A DNA stretch of 64,000 nt, from positions 1 through 64,000 of the forward strand of contig JAAYRH010000029.1 in assembly GCA_012518835.1 (NCBI GenBank). The letters are read 5' to 3'. A model generated the notes under the pieces. It ran no database searches, was not told where the DNA came from, and saw only the letters and a list, made by a program, of their open reading frames with translations. This DNA comes from Aeromonadales bacterium. GTDB taxonomy: Bacteria > Pseudomonadota > Gammaproteobacteria > Enterobacterales > Aeromonadaceae. Every line of letters begins with the position of its first letter. Within the stretch, counting starts at the first letter, position 1. Positions 40,244-49,483 of this stretch are shown piece by piece. The translations under genes and the position numbers were made by a program.

Positions 40244-42493
40244 GTGATATTGCCTACTGCCATTTTGATCTCGCACTTGGCGGGCGCGCCTGCGTTCGCG
40301 CCATTTCAGCCCGAGCCCGTTGAGCTACAACGGGCTCGACAGCTCATGGTCAGTAAGCCCAGTGAGTGTGTGGCCCTCACTCACCTATTTTTACAACGCG
40401 ATGAGCAGGTACCCAGTCAAAGAGCCAGTGCACGTCAGAGCTTAAATCACCCGCAGATCATTCCTCACTATCGCACGCCAGAGCAAACCCAAAGTGCCTG
40501 GCAAACTCAGGCATTATGCCAGGCTAATATCGGCCAATTAGATAAAGCCCAGCGGGTGCTCGATAAAGCGATTAAACGGGCTCAGCGCGAGCAGCTATCG
40601 AGTGCCGTGGCGGCGAGTCTCATCATTAAAGCGAAGCTTACTTTGGCACAGCAAGACCTCGAGCAAGCCAATACTTTACTCGAGCAAGCGAGCACACTAC
40701 TGGCGGCAGAGGCGCCGAGTGATCTTATGGACGCCTTGGTGTTATTACAGAGCAATATCTTCTTACAACAAGGTCAATATGAGCAAGCTCGCCACACCTT
40801 AGAGCAGCTGCGGTTACATACCCAAGAGCAAAACCGTCCACGCTTGCAAGCGTGGAGTAATTATTTTTTAGCCGAAAATTACTTAGCTCAACACCAACAA
40901 GAGTTAGCCCTCACTCACTATCTAGAAACGCTTAATTTATTAGATAATGATCATCAGCATTATCTTAAAGCGCTGACGGCAAAAAAAGCGGCCAATTTAC
41001 ACCTCATTCAAGATCAACCAGAGCAAGCGATTTTTTACGCTAATCTCGCCACTACCGAGTTTGAGCGCTTAGGAAATAGTCAGCTGTTAATCGGCTCTTT
41101 ATTGAGTTTGGGGAAAATCACTCGGCAAGGAGAAGAAGCGGATCTGGCCCTAGTATATTTATTTAATGCGCTAGGGTTAGCTACCCAATTAGGCGAGCAT
41201 GAATTAGTCAGCCAACTGTATTTAGAAATTGGCGCCAGCTATCGAAAATTGCAGATGTACCAAGAAGCAAGCTCCTATTTATCGCAAGCTAGGAACCGCT
41301 TTCAGCGTAGCCAAGACCAACCCAGACTGATTGACGCCCTAGTGCAATTTGGCCGAGTGCACCTTGAGCAACAAGAATATGGGCTGGCATTATTACAATT
41401 AGATAAAGCGCTAGAGCTGGCGAGTGAGTTAGATGATGCTTCGCGGCTAGTCGCGGTTCACCAACAGCTGGCCTTGCTGTTTGAAGGCAGTAACCACCCT
41501 CAACAGGCACTGCATCATCAACAGGCTTATCACCACTACTATGTGCAAGCGGGCCAAGTCAATCAGCTGTCTAATCCCGAACTAATCCAGAGCAGCGACC
41601 AGCAATTACAGCAAACCCGTGAACTGGCCAAGATGCGACAGCAATATAGCGCAGAGCGGCAAGAGCGCCGCTTCTTTTCCCGCGCTACCTTGCTGCTAGG
41701 ACTGATTTTGCCAGTATGTCTTTACGGCTGGCATCATAGTCGCCGCCGCTATCAACAACTACTGCAAAAAAATGACGACTTGCACCGTGAATTGCTAACG
41801 GAATATAAAACCGGCCTCCCCAACTGGCGCCGGCTTTTACAACGTTTACCCAACGATATGGCAAAAAGCCAGTTACGCTCTGAACAATGGTATTTAAGCG
41901 ACCATCAAGCCCAACCCTTTAATGAGCGAGTATATTACCTGCTGTTACAGGTGCCCTTTATGCAAGATCTGAGTGAGCGCATTGGTCTAACTCACTCTAA
42001 TACGCTACAAAAAGAGCTAGGGGAGTATTTGCAAGGACGCCTGCACCCGCAAGCGCAGCTCTATGATGTGAGAGAGGGTCAATTTATTTATGTGATCTCT
42101 CAGCGCCATGTTAGCTCCCTGCTCCATACTATTAACTGTTTAGTGCGCGCTTTTGCCGAGTTTCCTAACCGTTTTAAACTCGATACTCGATTATCAATTG
42201 GTATCATCGGGCACCCCTTTTTATCCAAAGCGCCTCACGCCCTAGATGACGTGCGCTTTGGCGATATGCTCTTTTTAGCACTAGCGGCCGCCCGCCAGCT
42301 TTCTGGGCAAACACACGAATCTGCTTGGGTCGAGCTATCGGCACTAGATTGCCAACAGGCCGCCTTTTTTACCGGTGATATTCGCCACTGCAGCATCCAA
42401 GCAATATTAAAAGGGTTGGTCAAAGTGAATAGTTCACATCCCAAGCACGCGATTGACTGGCAAAGCTTAGCCGCCAGCGTAGACATGTCCTGA
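40244..42493 (+). CDS. TPR sensor-like membrane protein with degenerate GGDEF-type domain
   Basis: The 749-residue protein starts at GTG with a short hydrophobic signal (MILPTAILISHLAGAPAFA), then about eight TPR-like repeats (about 85-420), a coiled-coil stretch, one membrane span (about 483-498, LLLGLILPVCLYGW), and a C-terminal domain (about 520-720) folded like GGDEF (LPNWRRLLQRL, TRLSIGIIG). The signature position reads REGQF (residues 610-614), so no cyclase activity is expected. The layout resembles periplasmic-TPR diguanylate cyclases that have become signalling or scaffold proteins. No good ribosome site precedes the GTG, leaving the start tentative. Confidence 0.75.
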   Translation: MILPTAILISHLAGAPAFAPFQPEPVELQRARQLMVSKPSECVALTHLFLQRDEQVPSQRASARQSLNHPQIIPHYRTPEQTQSAWQTQALCQANIGQLDKAQRVLDKAIKRAQREQLSSAVAASLIIKAKLTLAQQDLEQANTLLEQASTLLAAEAPSDLMDALVLLQSNIFLQQGQYEQARHTLEQLRLHTQEQNRPRLQAWSNYFLAENYLAQHQQELALTHYLETLNLLDNDHQHYLKALTAKKAANLHLIQDQPEQAIFYANLATTEFERLGNSQLLIGSLLSLGKITRQGEEADLALVYLFNALGLATQLGEHELVSQLYLEIGASYRKLQMYQEASSYLSQARNRFQRSQDQPRLIDALVQFGRVHLEQQEYGLALLQLDKALELASELDDASRLVAVHQQLALLFEGSNHPQQALHHQQAYHHYYVQAGQVNQLSNPELIQSSDQQLQQTRELAKMRQQYSAERQERRFFSRATLLLGLILPVCLYGWHHSRRRYQQLLQKNDDLHRELLTEYKTGLPNWRRLLQRLPNDMAKSQLRSEQWYLSDHQAQPFNERVYYLLLQVPFMQDLSERIGLTHSNTLQKELGEYLQGRLHPQAQLYDVREGQFIYVISQRHVSSLLHTINCLVRAFAEFPNRFKLDTRLSIGIIGHPFLSKAPHALDDVRFGDMLFLALAAARQLSGQTHESAWVELSALDCQQAAFFTGDIRHCSIQAILKGLVKVNSSHPKHAIDWQSLAASVDMS

Positions 42494-42645
42494 ACAATAC
42501 GGACTCATTTAAATAAACCGCCTCTTATACAAAGTGATAAGATGTTTGTAAACAATTTTTTAGATTCAACACCCACGCCGGCATTTGGCGATGCCCCCCT
42601 TCGTTAATCCCTTAGGGCGGATAAAAATAACAACATGAAGGAATC

Positions 42646-44004
42646 ATGATGATTACTCATATCAACCCCGTCGGCAGTATGAACCTGCTGTCGCAAGTCG
42701 AAGTAGACCATTTAAAGCAATCGGCTTCGGGCGTCTTATATCAGCTGTTTCGCAACTGTGCGCTGGCGGTGCTCAACTCCGGAACCAATACCGATGATTC
42801 TAAAGAAATTATCGACCGCTACGCCGACTTTGAAATTAACGTCATTCGCCGTGAGCGTGGCGTTAAGCTAGAGCTTTATAATCCACCGGTGCATGCTTTT
42901 GTGGATGGCGAAATAATTCGTGGTATTCAAGACCACTTATTTTCGGTGCTAAGAGACATTATTTATGTGCACAGTAAATTAGAAAACGACCGTTTGCTTA
43001 ACCTTACCTCGCCGCTACATCTCACCGACTTGGTATTTTCTATTCTGCGTAACGCCAATACCGTGCATCCAGGGGTAGAGCCCAATTTAGCGGTGTGCTG
43101 GGGTGGCCATTCTATTAACCGAGTGGAATACCAATACACCCGCGAAGTAGGTAATGAGCTAGGCCTTAGAGAAATGAATATTTGTACTGGCTGTGGTCCC
43201 GGTGCTATGGAAGGTCCGATGAAAGGCGCCGCCGTCGGGCATGCTAAGCAAAGAGTCTCTGGCAGTCGTTATATTGGTTTAACCGAGCCCTCTATTATTG
43301 CCTCTGAGCCGCCCAACCCCATTGTCAATGAATTAGTCATTTTACCGGATATCGAAAAGCGCCTAGAAGCTTTTGTACGCATGGGCCACGGTATTATTGT
43401 GTTTCCTGGTGGCGTGGGTACCGCCGAAGAGATCCTTTATTTATTGGGTATTATGATGCATCCCGATAACCGCCAGCAGCCGATGCCGATTATTTTTACT
43501 GGCCCCGTAGAAAGCGCTGATTACTTTCGCAGTATGGATGAATTTATTGGCCATACCTTAGGCCCTGATGCGCAGTCGTTATATCAGATCATTATTGACG
43601 ATCCAGCAGAAGTGGCACGACGTATTAAAAATGCTATGCCATTAGTTCGCGACTATCGCAAATCGGTGGGCGATGCTTACTCTTTTAACTGGTCACTCAC
43701 CATCGACCCCGAGTTTCAGCAACCCTTTGTTCCTAACCATGAAAGTATGGCCGCCCTTAATTTAAATAAAGATCAGCCACCGCAACAGTTAGCAGCCAAC
43801 TTACGCCGCGCTTTCTCTGGCATAGTGGCAGGCAACGTGAAAGAAAGTGGCATTAAAGCCATTGAACAACACGGGCCGTTTTTATTAAAGGGTGAGCCCA
43901 AGATCATGGCGATGATGGATAAACTATTGCGCGAGTTTGTGGAGCAGCAACGCATGAAGCTACCAGGCGCCACCTATGTGCCCTGCTATAAAATTAGCCG
44001 CTAA
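42646..44004 (+). CDS. ppnN: Nucleotide 5'-monophosphate nucleosidase PpnN (YgdH)
   Basis: PpnN cleaves purine and pyrimidine nucleoside monophosphates to base and ribose-5-phosphate and is stimulated by (p)ppGpp in E. coli. The 452-residue protein has the LOG-family motifs ([20 protein letters not shown] and [14 protein letters not shown]) in a Rossmann core, with the N- and C-terminal YgdH extensions ([11 protein letters not shown]). GAAGGA precedes the paired ATG start. It lies 10 bp upstream of xni, the E. coli order. Confidence 0.95.
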   Translation: MMITHINPVGSMNLLSQVEVDHLKQSASGVLYQLFRNCALAVLNSGTNTDDSKEIIDRYADFEINVIRRERGVKLELYNPPVHAFVDGEIIRGIQDHLFSVLRDIIYVHSKLENDRLLNLTSPLHLTDLVFSILRNANTVHPGVEPNLAVCWGGHSINRVEYQYTREVGNELGLREMNICTGCGPGAMEGPMKGAAVGHAKQRVSGSRYIGLTEPSIIASEPPNPIVNELVILPDIEKRLEAFVRMGHGIIVFPGGVGTAEEILYLLGIMMHPDNRQQPMPIIFTGPVESADYFRSMDEFIGHTLGPDAQSLYQIIIDDPAEVARRIKNAMPLVRDYRKSVGDAYSFNWSLTIDPEFQQPFVPNHESMAALNLNKDQPPQQLAANLRRAFSGIVAGNVKESGIKAIEQHGPFLLKGEPKIMAMMDKLLREFVEQQRMKLPGATYVPCYKISR

Positions 44005-44013
44005 CCTATTGCG

Positions 44014-44796
44014 ATGCAGTTACTTATTATTGATGGGTTAAATTTGATCCGCCGGCTTTATTCAGTTCACGCCCATCAAGCAGCCGACGATACACAGGCC
44101 TTAGCTGCCACTGGTCAATCACTCGTTAAGGCCTGTCAGCGGCTGCTAAAGCAGTTTAACCCCAGCCATGTGGTGGCGGTATTTGATGGCGCACCCAAAG
44201 GCTTTCGTTATCATCTGTATCCGGAGTACAAAGCGGGTCGTCCCCCCATGCCTCACGCACTGGCCGAGCATTTGCCACAACTTCAGCAACAACTGTGGCA
44301 ACTGGGCATCGACGCTTTGCTGCCCGAATGCGATGAAGCAGACGATCTCATCGCCACCTTGGCCACTACCTTAGGACAACATCAAAAGCACAGTGTGATC
44401 GTGTCCACAGATCAAGGATTTTGTCAGCTGCTTAATCCCTACACCAAAGTGTGGGATCACTTTAAGCAACGCGCCCTCGACAAGGCTTTTGTAGAGCAAC
44501 ATTACCAAGTACAAGTAAGCCAACTGGTTGACTACTGGGCACTCACCGGTGTCGCAGGCAGTAACATCAAAGGCGTAGCTGGCATAGGCCCCAAGCGTGC
44601 TCAGCGCTTAATACAACAACATACTAGTCTCAATCAGCTACTTACAACTGTACCTACCAGTCCAGACGAGCAGCGGGTTATCGACCATCAAGCCGAGGCA
44701 CTGTTGGCTCGCCAACTGGTAAAAATGGCCCACGATATTGAGCTAGGCGTTAATTTACAGGACTTGCGCTATATTCCTGCGACTAAAGGTTCATAG
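44014..44796 (+). CDS. xni: Flap endonuclease Xni (ExoIX)
   Basis: Xni is a 5'-nuclease of the FEN family lacking the polymerase. The 260-residue protein has LLIIDGLNLIRRLY, AVFDGAPKGFRYHLYPEYKAGR, CDEADDLIATLA and the helix-hairpin-helix VAGIGPKRAQRLIQQH with an H3TH fold. As in E. coli ExoIX, some of the metal acids of the polI 5'-nuclease are missing. It follows ppnN in a probable operon and precedes isocitrate dehydrogenase by 80 bp. Confidence 0.92.
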   Translation: MQLLIIDGLNLIRRLYSVHAHQAADDTQALAATGQSLVKACQRLLKQFNPSHVVAVFDGAPKGFRYHLYPEYKAGRPPMPHALAEHLPQLQQQLWQLGIDALLPECDEADDLIATLATTLGQHQKHSVIVSTDQGFCQLLNPYTKVWDHFKQRALDKAFVEQHYQVQVSQLVDYWALTGVAGSNIKGVAGIGPKRAQRLIQQHTSLNQLLTTVPTSPDEQRVIDHQAEALLARQLVKMAHDIELGVNLQDLRYIPATKGS

Positions 44797-44876
44797 AATA
44801 AAATACGCCAAAATGCTATAAAGGCGGTGCAATTATACTTTCCTCGACACATAACTAAAAAACGGAAGCTGCCCAC

Positions 44877-45884
44877 ATGAGTAAACGCAGTATTACCGTG
44901 ATCCCAGGTGATGGAATCGGTCCAAGCATTATCGATGCCGCCCTGAAAATTATGGATCACGCAGGTTGTGATTTTCACTATGAGTATGCCGACGCCGGCC
45001 TGGTCGCCATGGAAAAGCACGGTGAATTATTACCGGAATCCACATTAGACCAGATTGAAAAAAACAAAATCGCCCTTAAAGGCCCTTTAACCACGCCCAT
45101 CGGTGGTGGTTTTACTTCAATTAACGTCTCGTTGCGCAAGCATTTTAACTTGTACGCCAACTTACGCCCTGTAGTGTCTTTTGAAGGGACTAAGAGTCGT
45201 TTCGAAAATATTGATATTGTGACCATTCGGGAAAACACCGAAGGCATGTATTGTGGTGCCGGCCAAACTCGTACCGACGATAATACTCAGGCCGAAGCCA
45301 AAAGTATTATTACTCGCGAAGGCGCCGAGCGTATTACCGAATATGCTTATAAATTGGCTCGTCAAGAAGGCCGTAAAAAAGTCACTATCGTGCATAAAGC
45401 CAACATACTGAAGTCAACCTCAGGTTTATTCCTTGAGGTGGCTCGCGAAGTGTCTGAGCGCTATCCTGACATTGAAACCAATGAAATGATTGTCGATGCT
45501 GTGGCCATGAATTTGGTAATGTATCCTGAGCGATTTGACATCATCGTTACTACTAACTTATTTGGCGATATTATCTCGGACTTGTGTGCCGGTTTAATTG
45601 GCGGCTTAGGCATGGCTCCCGGTGCTAATATCGGTGATGAAGTAGCCATTTTTGAAGCAGTGCATGGTTCAGCGCCCGATATTGCCGGTCAAAATATTGC
45701 TAACCCGTGCTCAGTTATTTTAGCGTCTATTCAAATGCTCGAGCATTTAGGTATGCAGGATAAAGCCAAGCAAATCATGAACGCGGTGCGTAAAACCATC
45801 GCCGAAGGCAAAACCGTCACTCGCGATTTAGGTGGCACTGCCTCTACTACTGAATTTACCCAAGCGATTATTGATAATCTATAA
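44877..45884 (+). CDS. icd: NAD-dependent isocitrate dehydrogenase
   Basis: The 335-residue protein is a short-form isocitrate/isopropylmalate dehydrogenase: [15 protein letters not shown], the substrate loop [27 protein letters not shown], and the metal site [15 protein letters not shown]. The cofactor discriminating pair in [10 protein letters not shown] is Asp-Ile where NADP enzymes of E. coli type have Lys-Tyr, so NAD is the expected acceptor. It is far shorter than the 416-residue E. coli Icd and closer to Aeromonas/Shewanella-type and mitochondrial enzymes. It is a single gene followed by a strong terminator. Confidence 0.9.
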   Translation: MSKRSITVIPGDGIGPSIIDAALKIMDHAGCDFHYEYADAGLVAMEKHGELLPESTLDQIEKNKIALKGPLTTPIGGGFTSINVSLRKHFNLYANLRPVVSFEGTKSRFENIDIVTIRENTEGMYCGAGQTRTDDNTQAEAKSIITREGAERITEYAYKLARQEGRKKVTIVHKANILKSTSGLFLEVAREVSERYPDIETNEMIVDAVAMNLVMYPERFDIIVTTNLFGDIISDLCAGLIGGLGMAPGANIGDEVAIFEAVHGSAPDIAGQNIANPCSVILASIQMLEHLGMQDKAKQIMNAVRKTIAEGKTVTRDLGGTASTTEFTQAIIDNL

Positions 45885-45901
45885 TCTCGTAACCTAGTAG
45901 T

Positions 45902-45927
45902 AAAAAAGGGCCTTGCGGCCCTTTTTT
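45902..45927. terminator. Bidirectional terminator between icd and rlmM
   Basis: AAAAAAGGGCC (45902-45912) pairs with GGCCCTTTTTT (45917-45927) around TTGC, with A/T runs for both convergent genes. Confidence 0.95.
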
Positions 45928-45939
45928 GTCTCTATACTC

Positions 45940-47031
45940 TTACGCTTTAGGCTGTAATTTAGCCACCTTATCGGGCTGATACACATGCACAGTGATCTCT
46001 TCTCGATCGTGATAAAGCTGTTTAGCTTGGATGTGAAAGCCCCCTAACGCCTCTAGTTTTTCTGCTAATTGCTGCAAATTATGCAGCGCTTCTGCGTAGC
46101 GCTTTTTCATCGGTAATTTTAAATTAAATATCGCTTCTTGGCAGTTTTCTTCTAATAACCACGTCGCCATCATCGCCACTATCCGTGCCGGTTTATCTAC
46201 CATGTCACACACTAACCAATAGACATTTTTACGGGCGGGACGCCAGCTAAAATCATCGCCACGATAATGTTTTACCTGGCCCGAATCCAGTAGCTTTTGA
46301 TCCATGGGGCTATTATCCAACGCCGTGACCATCATGCCTTTTTGCACTAACAAAAAGGTCCAGCCGCCGGGCGCCGCGCCAATGTCCACGGCATTTAAGC
46401 CAGAAGTGAGTCGGGTTTCCCACTCGGCTCTGGGAATAAACACATGAAATGCTTCTTCCAGCTTTAGAGTCGAACGACTCGGTGCATCGGCAGCTAAGCG
46501 CAACCGTGGGATCCCCATATGAAAGGGAGAATGATTAAAAGAGTAGGAATAGCCGATAATAACGTGATTACTCGCTAAAAATAGCAAATGTAACGTAGGA
46601 CGATTTCGAGTTTCTTCGCGAGTTAAAATATCTTTACCGCGCAGCGCTTGGCGCACTGGTACCGTAAACTTCCGACAAAAACGCGACAGCTCTTTACCTT
46701 CATTGGTGTCGAGGGTTTCAACGCGAACCTCTCCACATATCGGTAAGCCCTCAGCTGCGGCTAAGATAGGATCAATACGATTATCTAGCGGCAAGTCAGC
46801 AAGCTCAGCCCACACTACCCACATTTGGCGGGCAAAAATCAACTCCCGAAACGGCAGTTTACGTGCCAACACATCGGCATCTTCAGGAGCGAAGCATTCA
46901 TAGATAACCATGCCGCTGTCGTCTTTGGTACGGGCAAACCCTGGGCAGCCAAGCAGCCCTGCCTTGTCCTGAACTTCTGCTGCCGCTTCTTTCTCAAATC
47001 CAGAGCGACAATATAATAATAACTGTTTCAT
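45940..47031 (-). CDS. rlmM: 23S rRNA (cytidine-2498-2'-O)-methyltransferase RlmM
   Basis: RlmM methylates C2498 in domain V of 23S rRNA using SAM. The 363-residue protein has an N-terminal THUMP-like region (LLLYCRSGFEKEAAAEVQDKA) and a Rossmann methyltransferase with motif I DIGAAPGGWTFLLVQKG and the acid-containing WLVCDMVDKPARI. I start at 47031 (MKQLLLY), which shares a base with the ygdD stop (TGATG) and has GAGGT upstream; a longer frame to 47091 lies inside ygdD. Confidence 0.95.
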   Translation of the reverse strand: MKQLLLYCRSGFEKEAAAEVQDKAGLLGCPGFARTKDDSGMVIYECFAPEDADVLARKLPFRELIFARQMWVVWAELADLPLDNRIDPILAAAEGLPICGEVRVETLDTNEGKELSRFCRKFTVPVRQALRGKDILTREETRNRPTLHLLFLASNHVIIGYSYSFNHSPFHMGIPRLRLAADAPSRSTLKLEEAFHVFIPRAEWETRLTSGLNAVDIGAAPGGWTFLLVQKGMMVTALDNSPMDQKLLDSGQVKHYRGDDFSWRPARKNVYWLVCDMVDKPARIVAMMATWLLEENCQEAIFNLKLPMKKRYAEALHNLQQLAEKLEALGGFHIQAKQLYHDREEITVHVYQPDKVAKLQPKA

Positions 47032-47411
47032 CAAGACCTCAACCAAGTGCGACCGGCCAGCAACAAGCTTAACCATCCCGCCATAAAACACACACCGCCC
47101 AGCGGGGTAATAAAACCAATCCCTTTAGTGCCAAACAACACTAAGGCATAAATACTGCCACTAAATAACACAGTGCCAAGCACAAACCCGCCTGCGGCTA
47201 AGTGCAGTAACTTAGACGGTGCTATGCGCAGTGCCAACACCACCAGCAATAACGCCAAGGCATGATAAAACTGATATTGCACGCCGCTATTAAATGCGGT
47301 GACTAAGTGCACCGCCGCGCCACTGTTACTTAAGCCATGAGCCCCATACGCGCCTAAAGCGGTAGCACTTAAGCCAAAGAGCCCTGCCAAATAAAACCAC
47401 CAGTTAATCAT
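47031..47411 (-). CDS. ygdD: DUF423 membrane protein YgdD
   Basis: A 126-residue protein with four membrane spans, the DUF423 signature GAYGAHGL and the HALALLLV, GSIYAL and ITPLGG segments. In E. coli ygdD also precedes rlmM, and the one-base overlap here implies coupled translation. Function unknown. It overlaps the hydrolase upstream by eight bases. Confidence 0.92.
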   Translation of the reverse strand: MINWWFYLAGLFGLSATALGAYGAHGLSNSGAAVHLVTAFNSGVQYQFYHALALLLVVLALRIAPSKLLHLAAGGFVLGTVLFSGSIYALVLFGTKGIGFITPLGGVCFMAGWLSLLLAGRTWLRS

Positions 47412-48018
47412 TAATAATAAACTCCTTCATGGCTGCCACCATTAAGTCCAGATTCGCTTCATGGCTGGTACCCGACGATTTACGCGGCTTAAAGTCATGA
47501 CAGCCGTCGGGCACCCAACGGGTAGTTATTTGCGACGATAAGGCATAATTGGCCACCTGCTCTTTATTACCAAACCGATCCCGCTCCCCCTGCAACAGCA
47601 ATGTAGGTGTAGCGAGCGTTGCTAAATGTTCGCCCCGATACTGCTGGGGGTTCGCTGGTGGCACAAACGGAAAGCCTAATAAGATTAAGCCTTGGGGGCG
47701 CAGCTCATCGACAACCAAGGAGGCCATCCGCCCGCCCAGTGATTTACCGGCCAAATAAAGCCGAGGATGGGCAAATTCGGTCGCTACGGTACGCCAATAA
47801 TCCATTAACTTAGGGGCCCGATCCGGCGGCCGACGCCGCCCAGTAGCGCGTATTTGCTGCATAAAGGGAAATTCAAAACGGATCACTTGTAATTGCCCAT
47901 CGGCTAAGCCAAGGGCTAAGTGTTCCATCACCGGATGCTCCATGCCTGCACCGGCACCGTGGGCCAGTAGCAAACGAAAAGGCGCGCTATCGGCACCATT
48001 TTTTAATACGGGGGCCAT
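47404..48018 (-). CDS. Alpha/beta hydrolase of the KANL3/Tex30 type
   Basis: The 204-residue product has the alpha/beta-hydrolase features RLLLAHGAGAGMEHP, the nucleophile elbow AGKSLGGRMAS (Ser), the acid in LLQGERDRFG and the histidine in PDGCHDF, so the catalytic triad is complete. The substrate is unknown. It is the first gene of a hydrolase-ygdD-rlmM unit with overlapping ends, and is divergent from a DUF2726-like gene. Confidence 0.85.
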   Translation of the reverse strand: MAPVLKNGADSAPFRLLLAHGAGAGMEHPVMEHLALGLADGQLQVIRFEFPFMQQIRATGRRRPPDRAPKLMDYWRTVATEFAHPRLYLAGKSLGGRMASLVVDELRPQGLILLGFPFVPPANPQQYRGEHLATLATPTLLLQGERDRFGNKEQVANYALSSQITTRWVPDGCHDFKPRKSSGTSHEANLDLMVAAMKEFIIND

Positions 48019-48158
48019 AACCCTACTTAGATAAACAACAGATAGTCTTACTCACAAGCGCGATTATAAAGGTCGAGCCACGCACATGCTAGCACCTTCA
48101 AAAGCGCTAGCCGCCTCTGTTACACTAGCGCTCATTCTTTTTGATATTCAGGCACGTT

Positions 48159-48737
48159 ATGACCGATAAGCTTCCCGTATTACTGCCTGGCTGGCTACTG
48201 ATCAGCCTGATATTAGTGTTAATAATATTAATATTGGTGGTGTTACCGCGCCTGTGGCGTAAACCGCCGGGGGCGCCATATCAGTTACAGTCCTTATTAG
48301 CACCCGAAGCGCACCCTTCCTTCTCGTTAATCAAAGAGGCGGCGGGCCAAGAGCTAACGGTGTTAGTGGCTGTTAGCCTCAATGCACTTTTTACTATTAA
48401 TCCGCGCCTTAAAAAGGCCGAGCGAGAGCGGGCATGGCAAGCTATTGATGGTGAACAGCTCGATTTTTTATTGTGCGAACCTAATGAGCTCAGTCCAGTG
48501 GTGGCGATATTACTGTCTGATGCCTCATTAACTAAAAAAGAGCAAAAACAGCGTCAACAATTATGGTTACAACTGCAAGCCAGTGGCCTAGCTATTATGG
48601 AGCTATCAGCCCAAAACTTACCGAGCACGACCGTCTTAGCCGAGCGTATTCGCCAAGTGCAGTTACAGCCCAGCCTAGCACCACTAACGCAGCAAGGGCG
48701 CATTGAGCCTACCTTAAACTTGCCTAATACTGACTAA
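48159..48737 (+). CDS. Membrane-anchored DUF2726-like protein
   Basis: The 192-residue protein has one N-terminal membrane span (about 8-28, GWLLISLILVLIILILVVLP), a loop beginning LQSLLAPEAHPSF, and a domain with LDFLLCEPNELSPVVAILL where DUF2726 proteins have the DFVLCD...P..AIELD pattern of a restriction-endonuclease-like fold. The acidic residue of the second motif is not conserved (ILLSD instead of IELD), so nuclease activity is unlikely. AGG precedes the ATG at 48159. The assignment is by pattern and tentative. Confidence 0.6.
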   Translation: MTDKLPVLLPGWLLISLILVLIILILVVLPRLWRKPPGAPYQLQSLLAPEAHPSFSLIKEAAGQELTVLVAVSLNALFTINPRLKKAERERAWQAIDGEQLDFLLCEPNELSPVVAILLSDASLTKKEQKQRQQLWLQLQASGLAIMELSAQNLPSTTVLAERIRQVQLQPSLAPLTQQGRIEPTLNLPNTD

Positions 48738-48740
48738 TGT

Positions 48741-49475
48741 TTACACCCAAAGCGCACTAATGGGGGTGTCAGGAGCATAATGATAGGCCATCTGCGCTTG
48801 TAATAACTCAGCGGTGGCCAAAGCATCGGTCAAAGCATGGTGGGGTTGATAAAAAGGCAAATGATAACGACGCCGACTGTCGGCAAGGCGCAGTGAAGCC
48901 GGTTTTTTGCCGCGCAGCCTAGCCCATAAACTTAAAGGTTTACTGCGATGTAAGCGGGCTTCTAGCTCCATGGTATCCACCACCGGAAATACAATATCTT
49001 CGTTAAGCCGTGCTAATAACGCCGCCGCTAAAAAACGCCGCTCAATCGCTTGATAGTGCACCACGACCACCTTGCCCTCTAGGGCACGCAACAGCTCATC
49101 TAAAATCAATAACAAATCGGGCGCACTTTGTACCTTAGAGTGGGTGATGCCGTGGATAACTACTGATTCTTCCACCATCGGTTTATGAGGATTTACAATC
49201 CAGTGTCGGGCTTGATTACAGCGAATGCGCGCACTATCAAAGGGCACAATACCAATGCTGACAATCGCATCTTTATTGGCATTTAACCCTGTAGTTTCAA
49301 AGTCCATGGCCACAAAAGGCACCTCCGATAACGGCGTTTGTGCACGAATGGCCCCCGCCCGATAATAACGCTCCAACCGATAATCGCGGGCGCTACGGGC
49401 GCGCTCTTCAAATAACTCAGACCAATTAGGCGTGCTGGGTACCTCTTGGATTTGACTGGGTCGTAAATAAAACAT
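48741..49475 (-). CDS. DnaQ-like 3'-5' exonuclease (DEDDh)
   Basis: The 244-residue protein has a 45-residue helical lead (WSELFEERARSARDYRLERYY) and a DEDDh exonuclease domain: VAMDFETTGLN (DxE), VVVHYQAIERRFL (third acid region) and HHALTDALATAELL (His and last Asp). It is not the replicative epsilon subunit, which is shorter and differs at the C-terminus. AGGAGAGGGG lies directly before the ATG, eight bases after the DUF294 stop, so the two are cotranscribed, a pairing seen in many gammaproteobacteria. Confidence 0.88.
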   Translation of the reverse strand: MFYLRPSQIQEVPSTPNWSELFEERARSARDYRLERYYRAGAIRAQTPLSEVPFVAMDFETTGLNANKDAIVSIGIVPFDSARIRCNQARHWIVNPHKPMVEESVVIHGITHSKVQSAPDLLLILDELLRALEGKVVVVHYQAIERRFLAAALLARLNEDIVFPVVDTMELEARLHRSKPLSLWARLRGKKPASLRLADSRRRYHLPFYQPHHALTDALATAELLQAQMAYHYAPDTPISALWV

Positions 49476-49483
49476 CCCCTCTC

